Shown: positions 1 to 11,479 of the stretch, piece by piece | How the letters are laid out: every line of letters begins with the position of its first letter | How positions within the stretch are numbered: the first letter of the stretch is position 1 | Origin: Mastigias papua | Lineage: Eukaryota; Cnidaria; Scyphozoa; Rhizostomeae; Mastigiidae | Assembly: GCA_964019165.1 (NCBI GenBank) | Contig: OZ025287.1 | Location: 2,594,017 to 2,658,016, forward strand | Direction of reading: 5' to 3' | DNA: 64,000 nucleotides | The notes under the pieces: model-generated | What the model was told of the DNA's origin: nothing | What the model saw: the letters and a program-made list of their open reading frames with translations, nothing else | Database searches by the model: none | Program-made: the position numbers and the translations under genes

Positions 1-1587
1 AATATAGCATGTGGATATTGCAAAGAACAACTTAGGAAGACTTAATAATCAAATATTGTCAATAGAAAGCAAGGCAAAGGAAATTATAGTTATAGTGTAA
101 GCAATTAGTAAATAAATTTCTGGTGACTCTCCAAGTAAATGAAAATATTCCCTTCAAAAGACACAATTTCACTGAAAAAATCTTCACAATTAATATTAGG
201 AGGGGTTGGAAGAAGTGGGGGGATTGGAAAAAATTTCAATAGTTAACAATCAGGGTTCGATGATCATTCGGTACTTAAGAGTACAAACAGACATGAGAGT
301 TGGGAGCATGGCTATGTAGTGTGAGCAAAGATGGACCATTTGTGCTGGGTACAGACTGGTTTCACATTGACCATGAAGACAAAACATAGAACCAGGGATT
401 TGAAGCTGATGGATGAAAATATATTTATAGCTTTGATTGTTTCAGACAGTATCCCAGTTACTCATGATTTTGTTACTATGCAGCTTCAGTTCAGTTTCCT
501 TAAAGCAATCCACATCTTTTGGATAAGCTTGAATTGCTTAACCAAGCATCCTAGTTTATCCATATGTTTGATATTAATATTGGGACTTTAATCCACTCCA
601 GAAATGCACTACAGTGTAGAAGCCCCTAAATGGCCTTTGCCCTGAAACCTTGAGTAAGATCTTAGCCTGGGTTATGAACATTTGCAGTAGCAAACTTTGG
701 AGCTCAAAATAAAGCATATTAATACCCAATGATACTTATCTGTGGGTAAGCTCAGACAGCCAAAAATGATAAAATAGCTATAAGCACCTATTGAAAACCT
801 ATATGTGGGGAAGTTTTCTCTTTCTTATGTTTGTAGTATGTGTTTTTATTGTCTTATAGCCCTGATAAAATTTTTATAGATATCCTTAGCTTTCTATCTA
901 TTTAATTAGTTTTCATTGCAAAGGTGATTGTGGAACAGGTTATTTAATCTGAATCACAGAACTTTTAAAATGAAATGCCAGTGTGTTAGCACTTATTTTT
1001 ATCTGACAGTTTATCCCCCCCCCCCAGAAAACTTGCATCATATCAATAAATGTCTATGGAGTATATAAGATGAAAATCTCTTATTTGTGTGGAATACCAA
1101 TAATCTGAAATGAGGGTCATTCCATGCCAAGTGAACTAGGAATCCCACATGCACCATCTCAGATTTGCATGAAACTCTGTCAAAATGTATATATAGGATG
1201 GGAGCATCCTGAAAATTTTAGCTTGATGTCTTATACCATTCCAAAGATATGACTTGTTAAAGTTTTCAAATTCTACTCTGAAGTGCAATTCTTACGGTAG
1301 AAAACAATGTTTTCCAAACTTTGAAGTCTTGTATTTCTTGACCCAAAATTAACAGTTCCTTCAAATTTTGCACTCTAACACACTTACAAATGCAAGTTCA
1401 GCAGAAATTGTCAAAAAGCAGTTTTCTTTTGAATTTGGGCCATAGTGGCCGCCACTATCACTACCACTTATTGATAACTTTTGTTTAAGTGGTTGTGTCA
1501 TGTAACTGCAGGTGCTCTTTGTAACAGTGTGTCCTATATTATTTAGCAGGCTCAGGCTCTTCCCATACCTCACGTGTTTTTTTGCAG
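1..1587. other. intronic sequence of the DEAF1-like gene, no exon recognised
   Basis: No open frame here shows coding character or paired splice sites that fit the downstream exon. The 86-codon frame at 331-591 has no recognisable motif. A short poly-C run lies at about 1015-1025. The acceptor of the next exon (tttttttgcag) ends at 1587. Confidence 0.6.
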
Positions 1588-4500
1588 ATGGTAATATGCC
1601 CCCAATGACTCCAGTCACACCAATGACGCCTATTACTCCAATAACCCCATTCACGCCGATGACTCCCCTAACTCCAAACACAGTGCGATCTGGATCACCT
1701 CCTAAACCAACCAGTCTTGGTGTATCATCACTCTCACTGCCAAGTATGGTTGTTCCAAATTCCAGCTCATGCTCGACTGCTCTCCGCCCTCCCGCCACAC
1801 CGACAAGATCACAGCCGAGTGCACTTGCTGACAACCCACTGAGCGCGCCACATTGGTTGCAACTGGAAGAGGTGAGTGCCAGTGGTGCTGTTCTAGAAAG
1901 TTGACAAAGGGGGCTGTGATGCAGGTCATTTTATGAACCAAGCCCATGGCCACACCTAAGATTTAATTTTAAACTTAAAATTTGAGTACATACAAGGATA
2001 TACAGAGTTATTCGTAATTGATGTGCCATATATGTAGAACTGTAGTAAAGGGTTGGTTCAGGCTACCCAAAGTTGGAGGTCTCCAACCTAGCATACCCTC
2101 GTTGGAAGGGTTGAACCCTCACTAAAGTCTCTCTTCATTTTACCCCGTGCCCCCCTCCACGGCACTCTTGGTAAGCACATGATGCAGTATTAGGCTTAGT
2201 TTCCATGTTGTTGGAAGTGAGGTGAACGAGTCCCAGTTATTTGGTCAGTGCTGCTACTGGATGTTTGCGATGATGTGGAGGCGTTTTTGTTGGTTTCACC
2301 GACACTCCCACTGTATCGACGACTTACCAGTCAAGACGGCAAAGTTATGCTGCTTTCAGCTTTGAGCTTGCCACGATGTATCGCCGTCGTATCCCCGATA
2401 ACTTGGCCGCGCCCCCCCCCCCCCTGCTTACGAGAATATGGAATTAGACTGTATTTGGCTGTCGGTTGTCCACTGAGTGTAATTTCTCTTGAGATCTTGT
2501 ATACATGTATGTGATCATTTATTCAGGAGGCTATAGCTTTTCTCCTTTAGATGGGATTGATACCGATTAGTGGTATGACTAGTTACCTCTGAAATATTAT
2601 TATTATTATTATTATTAAACCATTCTTTATCGTTGGTCTACATTTCTAGTTACACAGTGACATGCCGTAGCAACTAATTAAATCCAACGAAAACTAAAAA
2701 TATTTACGATTTTGCCATTGGGTTTTGATCTGTATATCTGTAAAAGTGCATTATAGAACCCACATAGTATCAATGCAAATATACATAGATGATATGCAAT
2801 TTTGTCTTAGGCCGTGACATCGTTTATAAGTATGGCCCAGCAACTGAAATTCATGGTAGAACAAGCCAAGATCCAATCAGAAGCATTGAAGGACACAGCA
2901 GTGACACAAGCAAAGATACAAGCAGAAAATGACAAACGCGAGGTATTCTATAGCTCTTCAGATCTTGCATTTTTCCAAGCATTTCTGCATCTTAGCTGCG
3001 CCTCACAACGGCAGGGTATCTTTTAAAGAAATTTGACTAGTGAGCCAAGCCCATTTGAGTACCCCATTCCGTTCGTAGACAAATTTGGTCTGTATGCAAA
3101 AAGAGACGCTGTCATGACGCCCCCTTGCTCTTGTGCTCAACCCACTGACAGAACTGCCTTTTGACCATTGACATTTGGAGAAAAAGTAAAACTTTTCCTA
3201 AAAGAGCCCATGCTGTTTTATACCAAAATCCATAGGTTTTGCTTTTATATTGGGCCGCCTAGAAGGGTGCAATGTTATGTCATACCCTACCAAATGGCGC
3301 TTCTTTTCATTCTGTGTTATACAATTCTATCACGATTAGATGAGATGTTTGGACATTATAAAAGATATTTGTGCCTACGGGTAAACACCCTTGCACACCT
3401 ACTGGTAGGCTCTGATTCTTGGGAGAAAACGCAAAAAATGAAACTCTAGAATAATCTTCAGGTTCTAGGTTCTATAATTCTGAGGACTGTATTTCTCTGT
3501 CAACAATATAACAAATAGTTCCTTCGAATATAATTAAGGTTAACTTACATGTACGTCAGGTTCGCTTCACAATAATCACACACTAAAACTAGAGGCGTGT
3601 CGCATGCCCCCCTGTACATGGTACATACCAAATATGGTAAAATGATGTCCATATATGTATATAAGATTCAATTTCTTACACTCCCCCTTGCAAGCTCATA
3701 AGAGCTTGCAATAGGAATGCTAACTTTCTAAGAGATGAGGTTCAAGTTCTAGTTCAAATATATTGAAATAATATACGCAGTTCCATGATTTTTTTTCTTC
3801 TTTTCTTCATTATTTTGTCCTTTAAGCAAATGCAGCAACAAATTCGAGTCCTTTTCTCGTAACAGCGATATCGAAATAAGTCAAATAGCTCGCTACACAT
3901 AGTCCATTAGCCGTTTCTCATGAACCTTTGTACAACAATAATCGCGACTCACAATGGGGTCCATGCTCCCGATAGCAATATATACAATATTTACAATGCG
4001 TCCCTCAAACGACGTAAAACATTAGCGTCCAATGCCGCAATTCGCTTAGGGCGAGATGATTGCTTTTCATTAACAAATTCAACTCCTTGTTGTATAGATG
4101 TGCCTAGTAAAGTCGGTATGTGTCTATCCTTTACCTCTACTGGGAATAATTTCGATAAAGGGCGATTAATTAATGTCTTCCTTCCCGTCGGTGAACTGAC
4201 CTTAACAGCAGCTCCTCTTACTCTTTTATCCTTACTGATGATCAATTCCTCTATTTTCCCCAAACGCCAAAATCCCCTGGGTGTCTTGTCCTCGTGTACT
4301 GTTACGACATCCCCGACAGCAATATTTGGTTGTCCGACTCTTTTCGTGGATAAATTATGTGATTCACGCAAATCGACTAAGTATTCATGTTTCCACCTAT
4401 TCCACCAGTGGCTCAGTAACTTTGCAATAAACTCCTGTCTCTTTACTAACAATTCTCGATTTAAATTCTCTTCCGTAACATCCTTTATTTCTCTATCTGG

Positions 4501-7500
4501 CAATGACTCTAATCGCCTTCCACATATAAGGTGTGAAGGAGTCAATGCTTTATCAAACTCTTCTGCACTGAGATAAGTAAGTGGACGATTGTTAAGCGTT
4601 CCTTCTATTTCAACAATTAAAGTATAAAGCTCATCTTGTGTTACTGATGCATTTCTGAGGATCTTCTTCAAACTTCTCTTAACTGATTTGATTAACCTTT
4701 CATATATCGATCCATGCCACGGTGCCTTTGATAAGATGTTGGTCCACTTAATTCTGGATACGGTAAGGTACTTCTTAACTTCTTTGTTTTCAAATAGCTC
4801 TTGCAGTATTTCCTTAGATTTCTGGAAGGTCTTGGCATTATCACTTAGTATTAGGTTAGGTTTTCCACGTCTGCTAATAAATCTTCTGAGTGCCATTATG
4901 AATTGCTCAGCACTCATGTTCTGCATGATTTCGAGGTGAACTGCTCTACTCAATGAACATGTAAAAATAACTATCCAAACCTTATGAGTTTCCTTCTCTC
5001 CTGGAGTGTACTTTGTAAACAGTGGACCGGCCAAATCTGTCCCTACACTTTCAAATGCTTCCGATCCTTGGACTCTAAAATCTGGCAGCTGAGGAGGTGC
5101 TGGGTACTGGTAGTGTTTTGATTCGTATCTCATACAGGTGCTACAATCTTTGACTACTTTCTTTACTTTCTGTCTACCTCTTGTTACCCAGAATTTCGAA
5201 CGCACTTCATTTAGCGTAGACTTTAATCCATTATGCAAAACTTTTTCATGTGCTTCTTTTATTATCAAGTTTGTCACCTGATGGTTACTTGGCAGCAAAG
5301 CTGGAAACTTAGTTTCGTACTTCAAAGATGAATTCTCAATACGTCCTTGACATCTCACTATTTCCTCTGAATCATTAAACAATCCAAGTCGATGCTCTAA
5401 CTGCTTAAAGTTGCGATCTTCCTGCATATGAATCTGTAATGTTTTGATCCACAGCCTTTCTGCTTGCTCTAACTCACTTGGCTCTAACTCTTCAACCTTG
5501 ATTTCATTATGTCTTTTCTGTACCCGTGATTTCATATTGGATATAAACCTCAATACCAAAGCTGTACATTTCAATAGGCGATTATAAGAACTGAATTTAT
5601 TGACGTCCAATATTTTATCTAAATTTACATTTCCTTTCAATTCATTCTTTGCAAGCAGTATTGTTAGCTCTTGTCGTATCTCTTGATAACACTCTTCTGT
5701 TTCTAATTGGGTCTTTGATGGTTGCACTGGGTAATTTTCCTTGGAGCTCTCAAGCCATTCTGGTCCATGCCACCACAACTGGTTTGCCCTCAGGTCTCTC
5801 ACAGATTGTCCCCTAGATCCAACATCTGCCGGATTATACTCAGTTGGGCAATGATTCCACATATCAGGACTTGTCAACTTTAATATTTCCTTTGCGCGAT
5901 GACTGACAAACTGCTTGTAACTCCTATCATTCTTTAACCAAGATAAAACGATGGTACTGTCACTCCAGCAATTCACTGATTCAAATTTCACTTGATTCTC
6001 CAATGCATTTTTTACTGTAATCAACAATCTTGCTAGTATCAAGGCAGCAATCAATTCCAACCGTGGAATGGTTAGCTTCTTCAAAGGTACAACTCTAGAT
6101 TTGCTTGCAACAAAAGTGCTTTTATAGCCAACATCTGTTTTCTGTACAAGATAAATAACAGCACAATAAGCCTTATTTGAGGCATCACAAAATCCATGTA
6201 GGCTGTACTGTTCCATGTCTCCTTGAGCTACATCAAAATAACATCTTGGCAAGGTTATACTAAGAGCATTCTCCAAATCTTTTAGGAAAGCTAGATACAC
6301 ATTTGTCAACGATTCTGGAAGAGACATGTCCCATTCTAAATTCAGTAAACAAGCTTCTTGTAACAGAATCTTTAGTTGTACTGCCACAGGCGATATAAAT
6401 CCAACTGGGTCAAACAATGATGCAGCAACTTTCAACAGATTTCGTTTTGTAGGTGGCAGTTCTTTGCCCATTAACACTAATCTTTCAAAGGTGAGGATAA
6501 GATTATCAGCAGAACTGTTCCATTTTATTCCTAACACCTTGCATTCATTTGGCTTTAATTGGCTCGCATCTCCAACTGTGGCTTGCACATATGACGATTC
6601 ATCACTCTCAACCTTCATTGCATGTTCTGGCTGGGAAATTTCCTTGCTATCAATGACGCTTTGCAATGCTTTATCAGAGGTTCTCCATTTGCGCAAGTTA
6701 AATCCTCCTTTCAATAGAAATGATTTGGCTTTCTCATAAATCCCATAGGCTCTTTCAACAGTATCTGCACCCATAACCACATCATCCACATATGTTGACT
6801 GTGTCAAAATTTCTTTCAATTTAGCATCATCTAGCTTGCAGTTCTGAATATGATAGTTCAATGTTGCTCCTAACAAGAATGGAGAACAATTTAGGCCAAA
6901 GACCACCTTTGAAAAGCGATAGCAAACAAGTTTGGGATCATTTGCATATATATCATCTATCCACAGGAATCGGAGAGCATCCCTGTCTTGTTCATCAACT
7001 GTAATCATATGAAAGGCTTTCTCGATATCCGATACCAAGGCTACTTTAAACCATCTAAATCGTATCAAAATGTCCAAAATGTTTGGTGTTAGGCTTGGTC
7101 CTGTATGTAAGCATTCATTCAAACTGGGAGCATTTGCCTGTACTTTGGCTGAACCATCCATTACAACTCTGACTTTCGTTGTGAGGGCTTCCTTACGAAC
7201 AACAGCATGGTGACTGAGATAATGTACTCTGTCTTTCATATGATTTATCAACGTTGGTTGTACTGCTTCAATAATACCCATCCGAGATTGTTCTTGTATC
7301 ACTCTGTCGTACTCCCTTAAAAGTGGTGGGTCCTTTCGCAGGCGTTTCAAAGTAGAACTTAATCTATTGCCACTGAGTTCATAATTATCTGGAAGAATAT
7401 CATGGTGTTGTCTCCATGGCAACCTAACAACATAATGGCCATCCACAAATTTGATGTCCTTTGTAAATGCTTCGTGTACGGAATCTATTTCTGAAATTCC

Positions 7501-10500
7501 TATAGCTTCCAGATTGAACAAATCGTCAACTTTCTTTTCCATAATGCTATCTGCATGTAATACTGAATCATAATAATCAATGACAACTGGCTTTGTGTCT
7601 GTTCTTAATGCACTTGTAATCACCAGATTCACACTTGTCTGCAAACTGTCTTGAATATGTTCAACCGGTCCAGATAAAACCCAACCAAAATGGGTTCCTA
7701 TAGCCACAGGACTTTCTTCGCAATTGCCTTTAATGATTTCCCCTGTCATAATTTTCCACATAACATCACAACCCAATAGGATGTCAACAGATAAATCTTG
7801 CATAATGTCTGGCGGATAATCTGCTAATTTCAATCCATTCAAATGAACATACTGACTCTTTGCTTGCCGAATAGCTTGTCCTTGTAGGGGTGAACATATT
7901 GATGGCACTTCTAAGGCTTTAATACCAGTTTCGAAGTTTGAGAGCCTGCTTTTCAAGCAAATTGGTACAACATCACAATGCTGAATGACTGCTTTATTTG
8001 TTCCAAAGGCTTTTATCATAATTTCTTCTTGATTTGCAGTGGGTAGTTCTAATAATGCTCTTGCTCTTTGGGTTACATAAGATCTTTGCGAACCAGAATC
8101 AATCAATAACCGTAACTTCACTTCCTTTGAAGGGTCTTCTGGGTTTGCAGCAATTACAAAGGCCGTTTGGAGCAAATAACCTTTCCCTTCAGAATTTCCT
8201 TTCACATTCATGCCACAAAATGATGTTGCTGGTTCAGCAATGTTCGTTTGAGAAGCTTGATCTGCTTTTCTTCTTGGAAAACTTGAAGACCTATCTCCTT
8301 CATTTTTACTTTGGCGATAAACAACTTGACCAGGTCTATTTCTATTTTCACAAAGTGCAACATGATGACGTCCTTTGCAAGTGAAGCACTTGATCGATGA
8401 TTGACACTCGCGCGCTAAATGCCCGCCTTTACGTAAACATAAGTAACAGCGTCCTTCTCTTTTGAGAATATTTCTCCTTTCACGTATATCAGTCACGATA
8501 TGACACTCAGATGTAGTGTGTGCCCCTTTGCAGAATGTACAAGTAGCCTTTGATGTTCCAGTTGTCAATGCAGCAGCAGTTGGATATCCTATATTGGCCC
8601 TTTTAACGTCTTTCCTTTCAGGTGCGCATTTTTCTCTTGCTTCAATTTCTATTCTCAAGCAATTCAATAACTCTGATAGCTCCCAGTCACTATCGCCACA
8701 TGTTTCGTTCATCTTTCGGCTCAAAATCAATCTAATCTCCTCAGGCAATTTTTTCTGAACCATATTAACCAAGATAATGCTGTAAGATTTCGGATCCACT
8801 CCGATTGCTTGTAACCCTCTACAGTGAGCTTCCACTGTATCATAAAATTTCCGAATATCTGCAATATCTGCATGCTTTCCAAGGGTATTTATTGTCAATA
8901 AGGCATCAATATGAGAGTCTAAAATAGTTTGCCTCTGTCCAAATCTCCCTTTCAAAATATCCACTACAGTTTTGTAATTAGCATCGGATAGTTCGAATCC
9001 AGCCACAGCCTGATATGCAGTCCCTTCACATTGTGCTTTCAAATATTCCAATTTTAGGGCATCGCTTAGATTTGGGTTAGAATCCACTGAAGCTTGAAAT
9101 GAATCCCAAAATTCATAAAATTTGTGAGGCTTCCCATTAAATTTCCTTAATTGCAATTTGGGGAGTTTTGTAAAGCTTGTTCCTCCCCCCTGAACTACTG
9201 GGGTTTGATTCTGTGCTCCACTTCCGCCTGGAGTAACTTCGATCTTACGCAACTTGTCATCAATTTTGAGCAAAATTTCATAAACAGTTTCCCTAAATTC
9301 TCCCGATTCATTTATCTCAGCAGCGATAGCATCTTCATTATCTAATAATCCCAATATCTGGTCATCCAAATCACTAATTTTTTCCAGTTTTTCTTCAAGA
9401 ACTTTCTTGTTTTGCCTCAATTTCAATGAATCACTCAACTGGGGAGCACCCAAAAGTGTCCTAGTCTGTTCTAGCGCTTTCATCGAGTACGCCTTATGAC
9501 CACCACGAACTTTACGCAGTTTTGGCAGCTTTACAGATAAATCTGCTTTGCTAGCAGCATCACTTGATGTAGCTGGTGCAGTATTCTTCGGCATTTTCCC
9601 AATAATTTCACATTCAATCCGCTCGGTAGACCATATAAAAGATATTTGTGCCTACGGGTAAACACCCTTGCACACCTACTGGTAGGCTCTGATTCTTGGG
9701 AGAAAACGCAAAAAATGAAACTCTAGAATAATCTTCAGGTTCTAGGTTCTATAATTCTGAGGACTGTATTTCTCTGTCAACAATATAACAAATAGTTCCT
9801 TCGAATATAATTAAGGTTAACTTACATGTACGTCAGGTTCGCTTCACAATAATCACACACTAAAACTAGAGGCGTGTCGCATGCCCCCCTGTACATGGTA
9901 CATACCAAATATGGTAAAATGATGTCCATATATGTATATAAGATTCAATTTCTTACAGACATAAAGCGGTTATAGCCATTCGTAAATCACTATTAAGGTT
10001 TCATATGTTAACTTGATATACAATTACATTCCCCAAGACACTTTTTGCCAACTTATTCCTAAAGTATTACTGAGGAGGCGAAAAGACATCAACGATGACC
10101 GAGATTTGGTACTGATATTTGATAGCCATTATATAGAGTGATTTTCGGGAAAATTTGATCGAAATTTTGTACCCCGTAGATATTTTGTTTCGCTTACAGC
10201 AGATCAGCTGCGTAAACTTCGGAGCATAACCTTATAGTTACCTATATTCTACTATAGGGTGTACCCCCCCTATTACGCTTTTAGGTTGTCTTGGTCTCCT
10301 AGCCCCCCTTACTATACCCCCCTTTCTATGCGTAAATGCATTTTAAAACTGGATTAGAATTATTTTTGTGGCTACTATGTTGATTTCTTTCTAGGCTGTA
10401 AACCAAATCCGGCTACAGTCATTTGCCCAGTTGTCCCAAGCACTGGCAAGCGTTCACTCTGACAAGAACGATCCGCACCTGGTTGATCTGCGACAGCAGC

Positions 10501-11393
10501 TTAGTATTGTTAAGGTGAGTAGTTTGAGATTTAGATCAACCATCTATTTGTATTGTATAGCTTAAAAATTTTGTATAAATGGAGACAACTGGCATAGGGT
10601 AGCTAATTTCATTCATAATTCAGAATTGTCTTGAAAAGAGAGATGATGGTGTCCAGTAAGGGATTTTCATTCGAAAGGTTACTGAACAGAACAGGACACT
10701 TTAAGTATTACCATAGCGTGCAAGCATTTTTGACTCCCTGTTCAACAGCCAACCCTCATTAGGCCCTACCCACCATTCAAAGACTCGTCCAAAATTGAGC
10801 TAAATAGTTTAATAGTTTTGATGCTATTCTGACAGATTTCAAAACTTGTTGCATTTATGCACAAGCAATTCTTTATAGCGACCGTAAGACAATGAACGCA
10901 CGTATTCCAGTAACTTCGCTTTGTTAATGGATATTTGTTTTTCAAGTGAAGTTTATCTTTCCTTTGCATGACTACCAAGGCCGCCAGAATTGCTAACATA
11001 TTATCAGCACACTCCTCGCACTCCCATACAAAGTTTTCCAAATCGTGCTCCTGCACGTTACAACGATATGTACAGATAGAAAAACCTGTGGAAACCTGTC
11101 TTTACCTAAACAGAAAACCCAGATTTCTTCGTGTTAGTTATGATTATTTGTTCCGTTTTGTTTAAATTAATTTCATGCGTTTTATGTAGTTTAGAAATCA
11201 GTAGTTTTCTTCCTTTTAGAGTTGCCAAAACTGCAGCAGAGATGCACTTTTGGAATGCACGGGATGCCATAGGGTTTATTACTGTACTCAATTCTGTCAA
11301 AGGAAAGACTGGGTAAACCATCAGAAGATTTGTGGTGATCCACAGATACACATTGAACAGCAAAGTTGCAAAGCAGATGGTAAACCAGAGTAA
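1588..11393 (+). CDS. DEAF1: DEAF1-like transcription factor, 3' four coding exons (5' part outside window)
   Basis: Exons I support are 1588-1871, 2811-2942, 10395-10514 and 11220-11393, with stop TAA at 11391. Each has an AG acceptor and GT donor, and all internal junctions after the first are phase 0. The first exon encodes a degenerate Met-Thr-Pro repeat ([12 protein letters not shown]...) and then a Ser/Pro-rich stretch ending HWLQLEE. The second begins [20 protein letters not shown], which matches the helical segment before the MYND finger in vertebrate DEAF1. The last exon is a MYND zinc finger starting [17 protein letters not shown], with YYC, FCQRKDW and HQKIC following; all Cys/His ligands are present. 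DEAF1 proteins are nuclear SAND-domain regulators in which MYND recruits partners; the SAND exons must lie left of the window. The 40-residue exon 10395-10514 has no counterpart that I recall in vertebrate DEAF1. An ATTAAA at 11461-11466 may be the poly(A) signal. The third intron contains an antisense BEL/Pao insertion. Confidence 0.88.
1872..2810. other. DEAF1 intron with simple repeats
   Basis: The stretch is bounded by donor gtgagt at 1872 and acceptor ttttgtcttag ending at 2810. It contains a short poly-C run near 2415 and an (ATT)n tract around 2597-2617. I see nothing coding. Confidence 0.6.
3357..3680 (-). repeat. 3' LTR of the BEL/Pao element
   Basis: Second copy of the 324-bp LTR, in the same orientation as 9634-9957, preceded on the + strand by the GACAT target duplication at 3352-3356. 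Confidence 0.95.
3681..3689 (-). other. polypurine tract of the BEL/Pao element
   Basis: The minus strand reads AAGGGGGAG immediately upstream of the 3' LTR, the expected position and composition of the plus-strand DNA primer. Confidence 0.75.
3991..9594 (-). CDS. BEL/Pao gag-pol polyprotein, 1867 aa, intact
   Basis: A single frame encodes all replication functions of a Pao-type retrotransposon. From the N terminus it shows a charged Gag region with a coiled-coil-like segment (about 70-120), then three zinc knuckles at about 350-425 ([41 protein letters not shown]). An aspartic protease follows with [10 protein letters not shown] near 495. The reverse transcriptase has a YVDD catalytic box near 932, and the RNase H has [11 protein letters not shown] near 1134. 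The integrase zinc-binding His/Cys pairs lie at about 1450-1490. The integrase core shows GTDLAGPLF near 1518, LSDNAKTF near 1580 and the catalytic Glu in WHGSIYERL near 1625. A C-terminal domain typical of Pao integrases follows. The start ATG lies 40 bp past the 5' LTR. All catalytic motifs are intact. Confidence 0.95.
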   Translation of the reverse strand: MPKNTAPATSSDAASKADLSVKLPKLRKVRGGHKAYSMKALEQTRTLLGAPQLSDSLKLRQNKKVLEEKLEKISDLDDQILGLLDNEDAIAAEINESGEFRETVYEILLKIDDKLRKIEVTPGGSGAQNQTPVVQGGGTSFTKLPKLQLRKFNGKPHKFYEFWDSFQASVDSNPNLSDALKLEYLKAQCEGTAYQAVAGFELSDANYKTVVDILKGRFGQRQTILDSHIDALLTINTLGKHADIADIRKFYDTVEAHCRGLQAIGVDPKSYSIILVNMVQKKLPEEIRLILSRKMNETCGDSDWELSELLNCLRIEIEAREKCAPERKDVKRANIGYPTAAALTTGTSKATCTFCKGAHTTSECHIVTDIRERRNILKREGRCYLCLRKGGHLARECQSSIKCFTCKGRHHVALCENRNRPGQVVYRQSKNEGDRSSSFPRRKADQASQTNIAEPATSFCGMNVKGNSEGKGYLLQTAFVIAANPEDPSKEVKLRLLIDSGSQRSYVTQRARALLELPTANQEEIMIKAFGTNKAVIQHCDVVPICLKSRLSNFETGIKALEVPSICSPLQGQAIRQAKSQYVHLNGLKLADYPPDIMQDLSVDILLGCDVMWKIMTGEIIKGNCEESPVAIGTHFGWVLSGPVEHIQDSLQTSVNLVITSALRTDTKPVVIDYYDSVLHADSIMEKKVDDLFNLEAIGISEIDSVHEAFTKDIKFVDGHYVVRLPWRQHHDILPDNYELSGNRLSSTLKRLRKDPPLLREYDRVIQEQSRMGIIEAVQPTLINHMKDRVHYLSHHAVVRKEALTTKVRVVMDGSAKVQANAPSLNECLHTGPSLTPNILDILIRFRWFKVALVSDIEKAFHMITVDEQDRDALRFLWIDDIYANDPKLVCYRFSKVVFGLNCSPFLLGATLNYHIQNCKLDDAKLKEILTQSTYVDDVVMGADTVERAYGIYEKAKSFLLKGGFNLRKWRTSDKALQSVIDSKEISQPEHAMKVESDESSYVQATVGDASQLKPNECKVLGIKWNSSADNLILTFERLVLMGKELPPTKRNLLKVAASLFDPVGFISPVAVQLKILLQEACLLNLEWDMSLPESLTNVYLAFLKDLENALSITLPRCYFDVAQGDMEQYSLHGFCDASNKAYCAVIYLVQKTDVGYKSTFVASKSRVVPLKKLTIPRLELIAALILARLLITVKNALENQVKFESVNCWSDSTIVLSWLKNDRSYKQFVSHRAKEILKLTSPDMWNHCPTEYNPADVGSRGQSVRDLRANQLWWHGPEWLESSKENYPVQPSKTQLETEECYQEIRQELTILLAKNELKGNVNLDKILDVNKFSSYNRLLKCTALVLRFISNMKSRVQKRHNEIKVEELEPSELEQAERLWIKTLQIHMQEDRNFKQLEHRLGLFNDSEEIVRCQGRIENSSLKYETKFPALLPSNHQVTNLIIKEAHEKVLHNGLKSTLNEVRSKFWVTRGRQKVKKVVKDCSTCMRYESKHYQYPAPPQLPDFRVQGSEAFESVGTDLAGPLFTKYTPGEKETHKVWIVIFTCSLSRAVHLEIMQNMSAEQFIMALRRFISRRGKPNLILSDNAKTFQKSKEILQELFENKEVKKYLTVSRIKWTNILSKAPWHGSIYERLIKSVKRSLKKILRNASVTQDELYTLIVEIEGTLNNRPLTYLSAEEFDKALTPSHLICGRRLESLPDREIKDVTEENLNRELLVKRQEFIAKLLSHWWNRWKHEYLVDLRESHNLSTKRVGQPNIAVGDVVTVHEDKTPRGFWRLGKIEELIISKDKRVRGAAVKVSSPTGRKTLINRPLSKLFPVEVKDRHIPTLLGTSIQQGVEFVNEKQSSRPKRIAALDANVLRRLRDAL
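9616..9633 (-). other. primer-binding site of the BEL/Pao element
   Basis: Directly after the 5' LTR the minus strand reads TGGTCTACCGAGCGGATT. That is the complement of a tRNA 3' end terminating in CCA. I cannot say which tRNA it uses. Confidence 0.75.
9634..9957 (-). repeat. 5' LTR of the BEL/Pao element
   Basis: This 324-bp repeat begins TGTAAGAAATTG and ends CTTTTATA on the minus strand. It reads as identical to 3357-3680. The outer edge abuts GACAT and the inner edge abuts the primer-binding site, which fixes both boundaries. It should carry the element promoter. Confidence 0.95.
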
Positions 11394-11479
11394 GATGGGC
11401 ACTTCACATCCGAATCCAAGCAGCTTCAAAAAGTGAACTTGTTCAGTTCTTATTTAGATTATTAAACTGTTAATATATT

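Larger units (their letters stand above)
3357..9957 (-). mobile_element. complete BEL/Pao LTR retrotransposon
   Basis: The 6,601-bp element lies antisense in a DEAF1 intron. Two LTRs of 324 bp (3357-3680 and 9634-9957) read as identical by eye. A 5-bp target duplication GACAT flanks it (3352-3356 and 9958-9962), a usual length for BEL/Pao. Read on the minus strand, the 5' LTR is the right-hand one; it is followed directly by a primer-binding site starting TGG, then one long gag-pol frame, then a purine-rich tract before the 3' LTR. With identical LTRs, an exact target duplication and no stop or frameshift in 1867 codons, the insertion should be very recent and may still be mobile. No envelope-like frame is present. 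Confidence 0.96.

Noticed and set aside
1361..1834. 157-codon minus-strand frame with GVIGV repeats
   Set aside because: It is antisense to the DEAF1 exon encoding the Met-Thr-Pro repeat and has no motif or splice logic of its own.
3920..4576. 218-codon plus-strand frame
   Set aside because: It lies antisense to the C-terminal end of the BEL/Pao polyprotein, which is clearly the coding strand.
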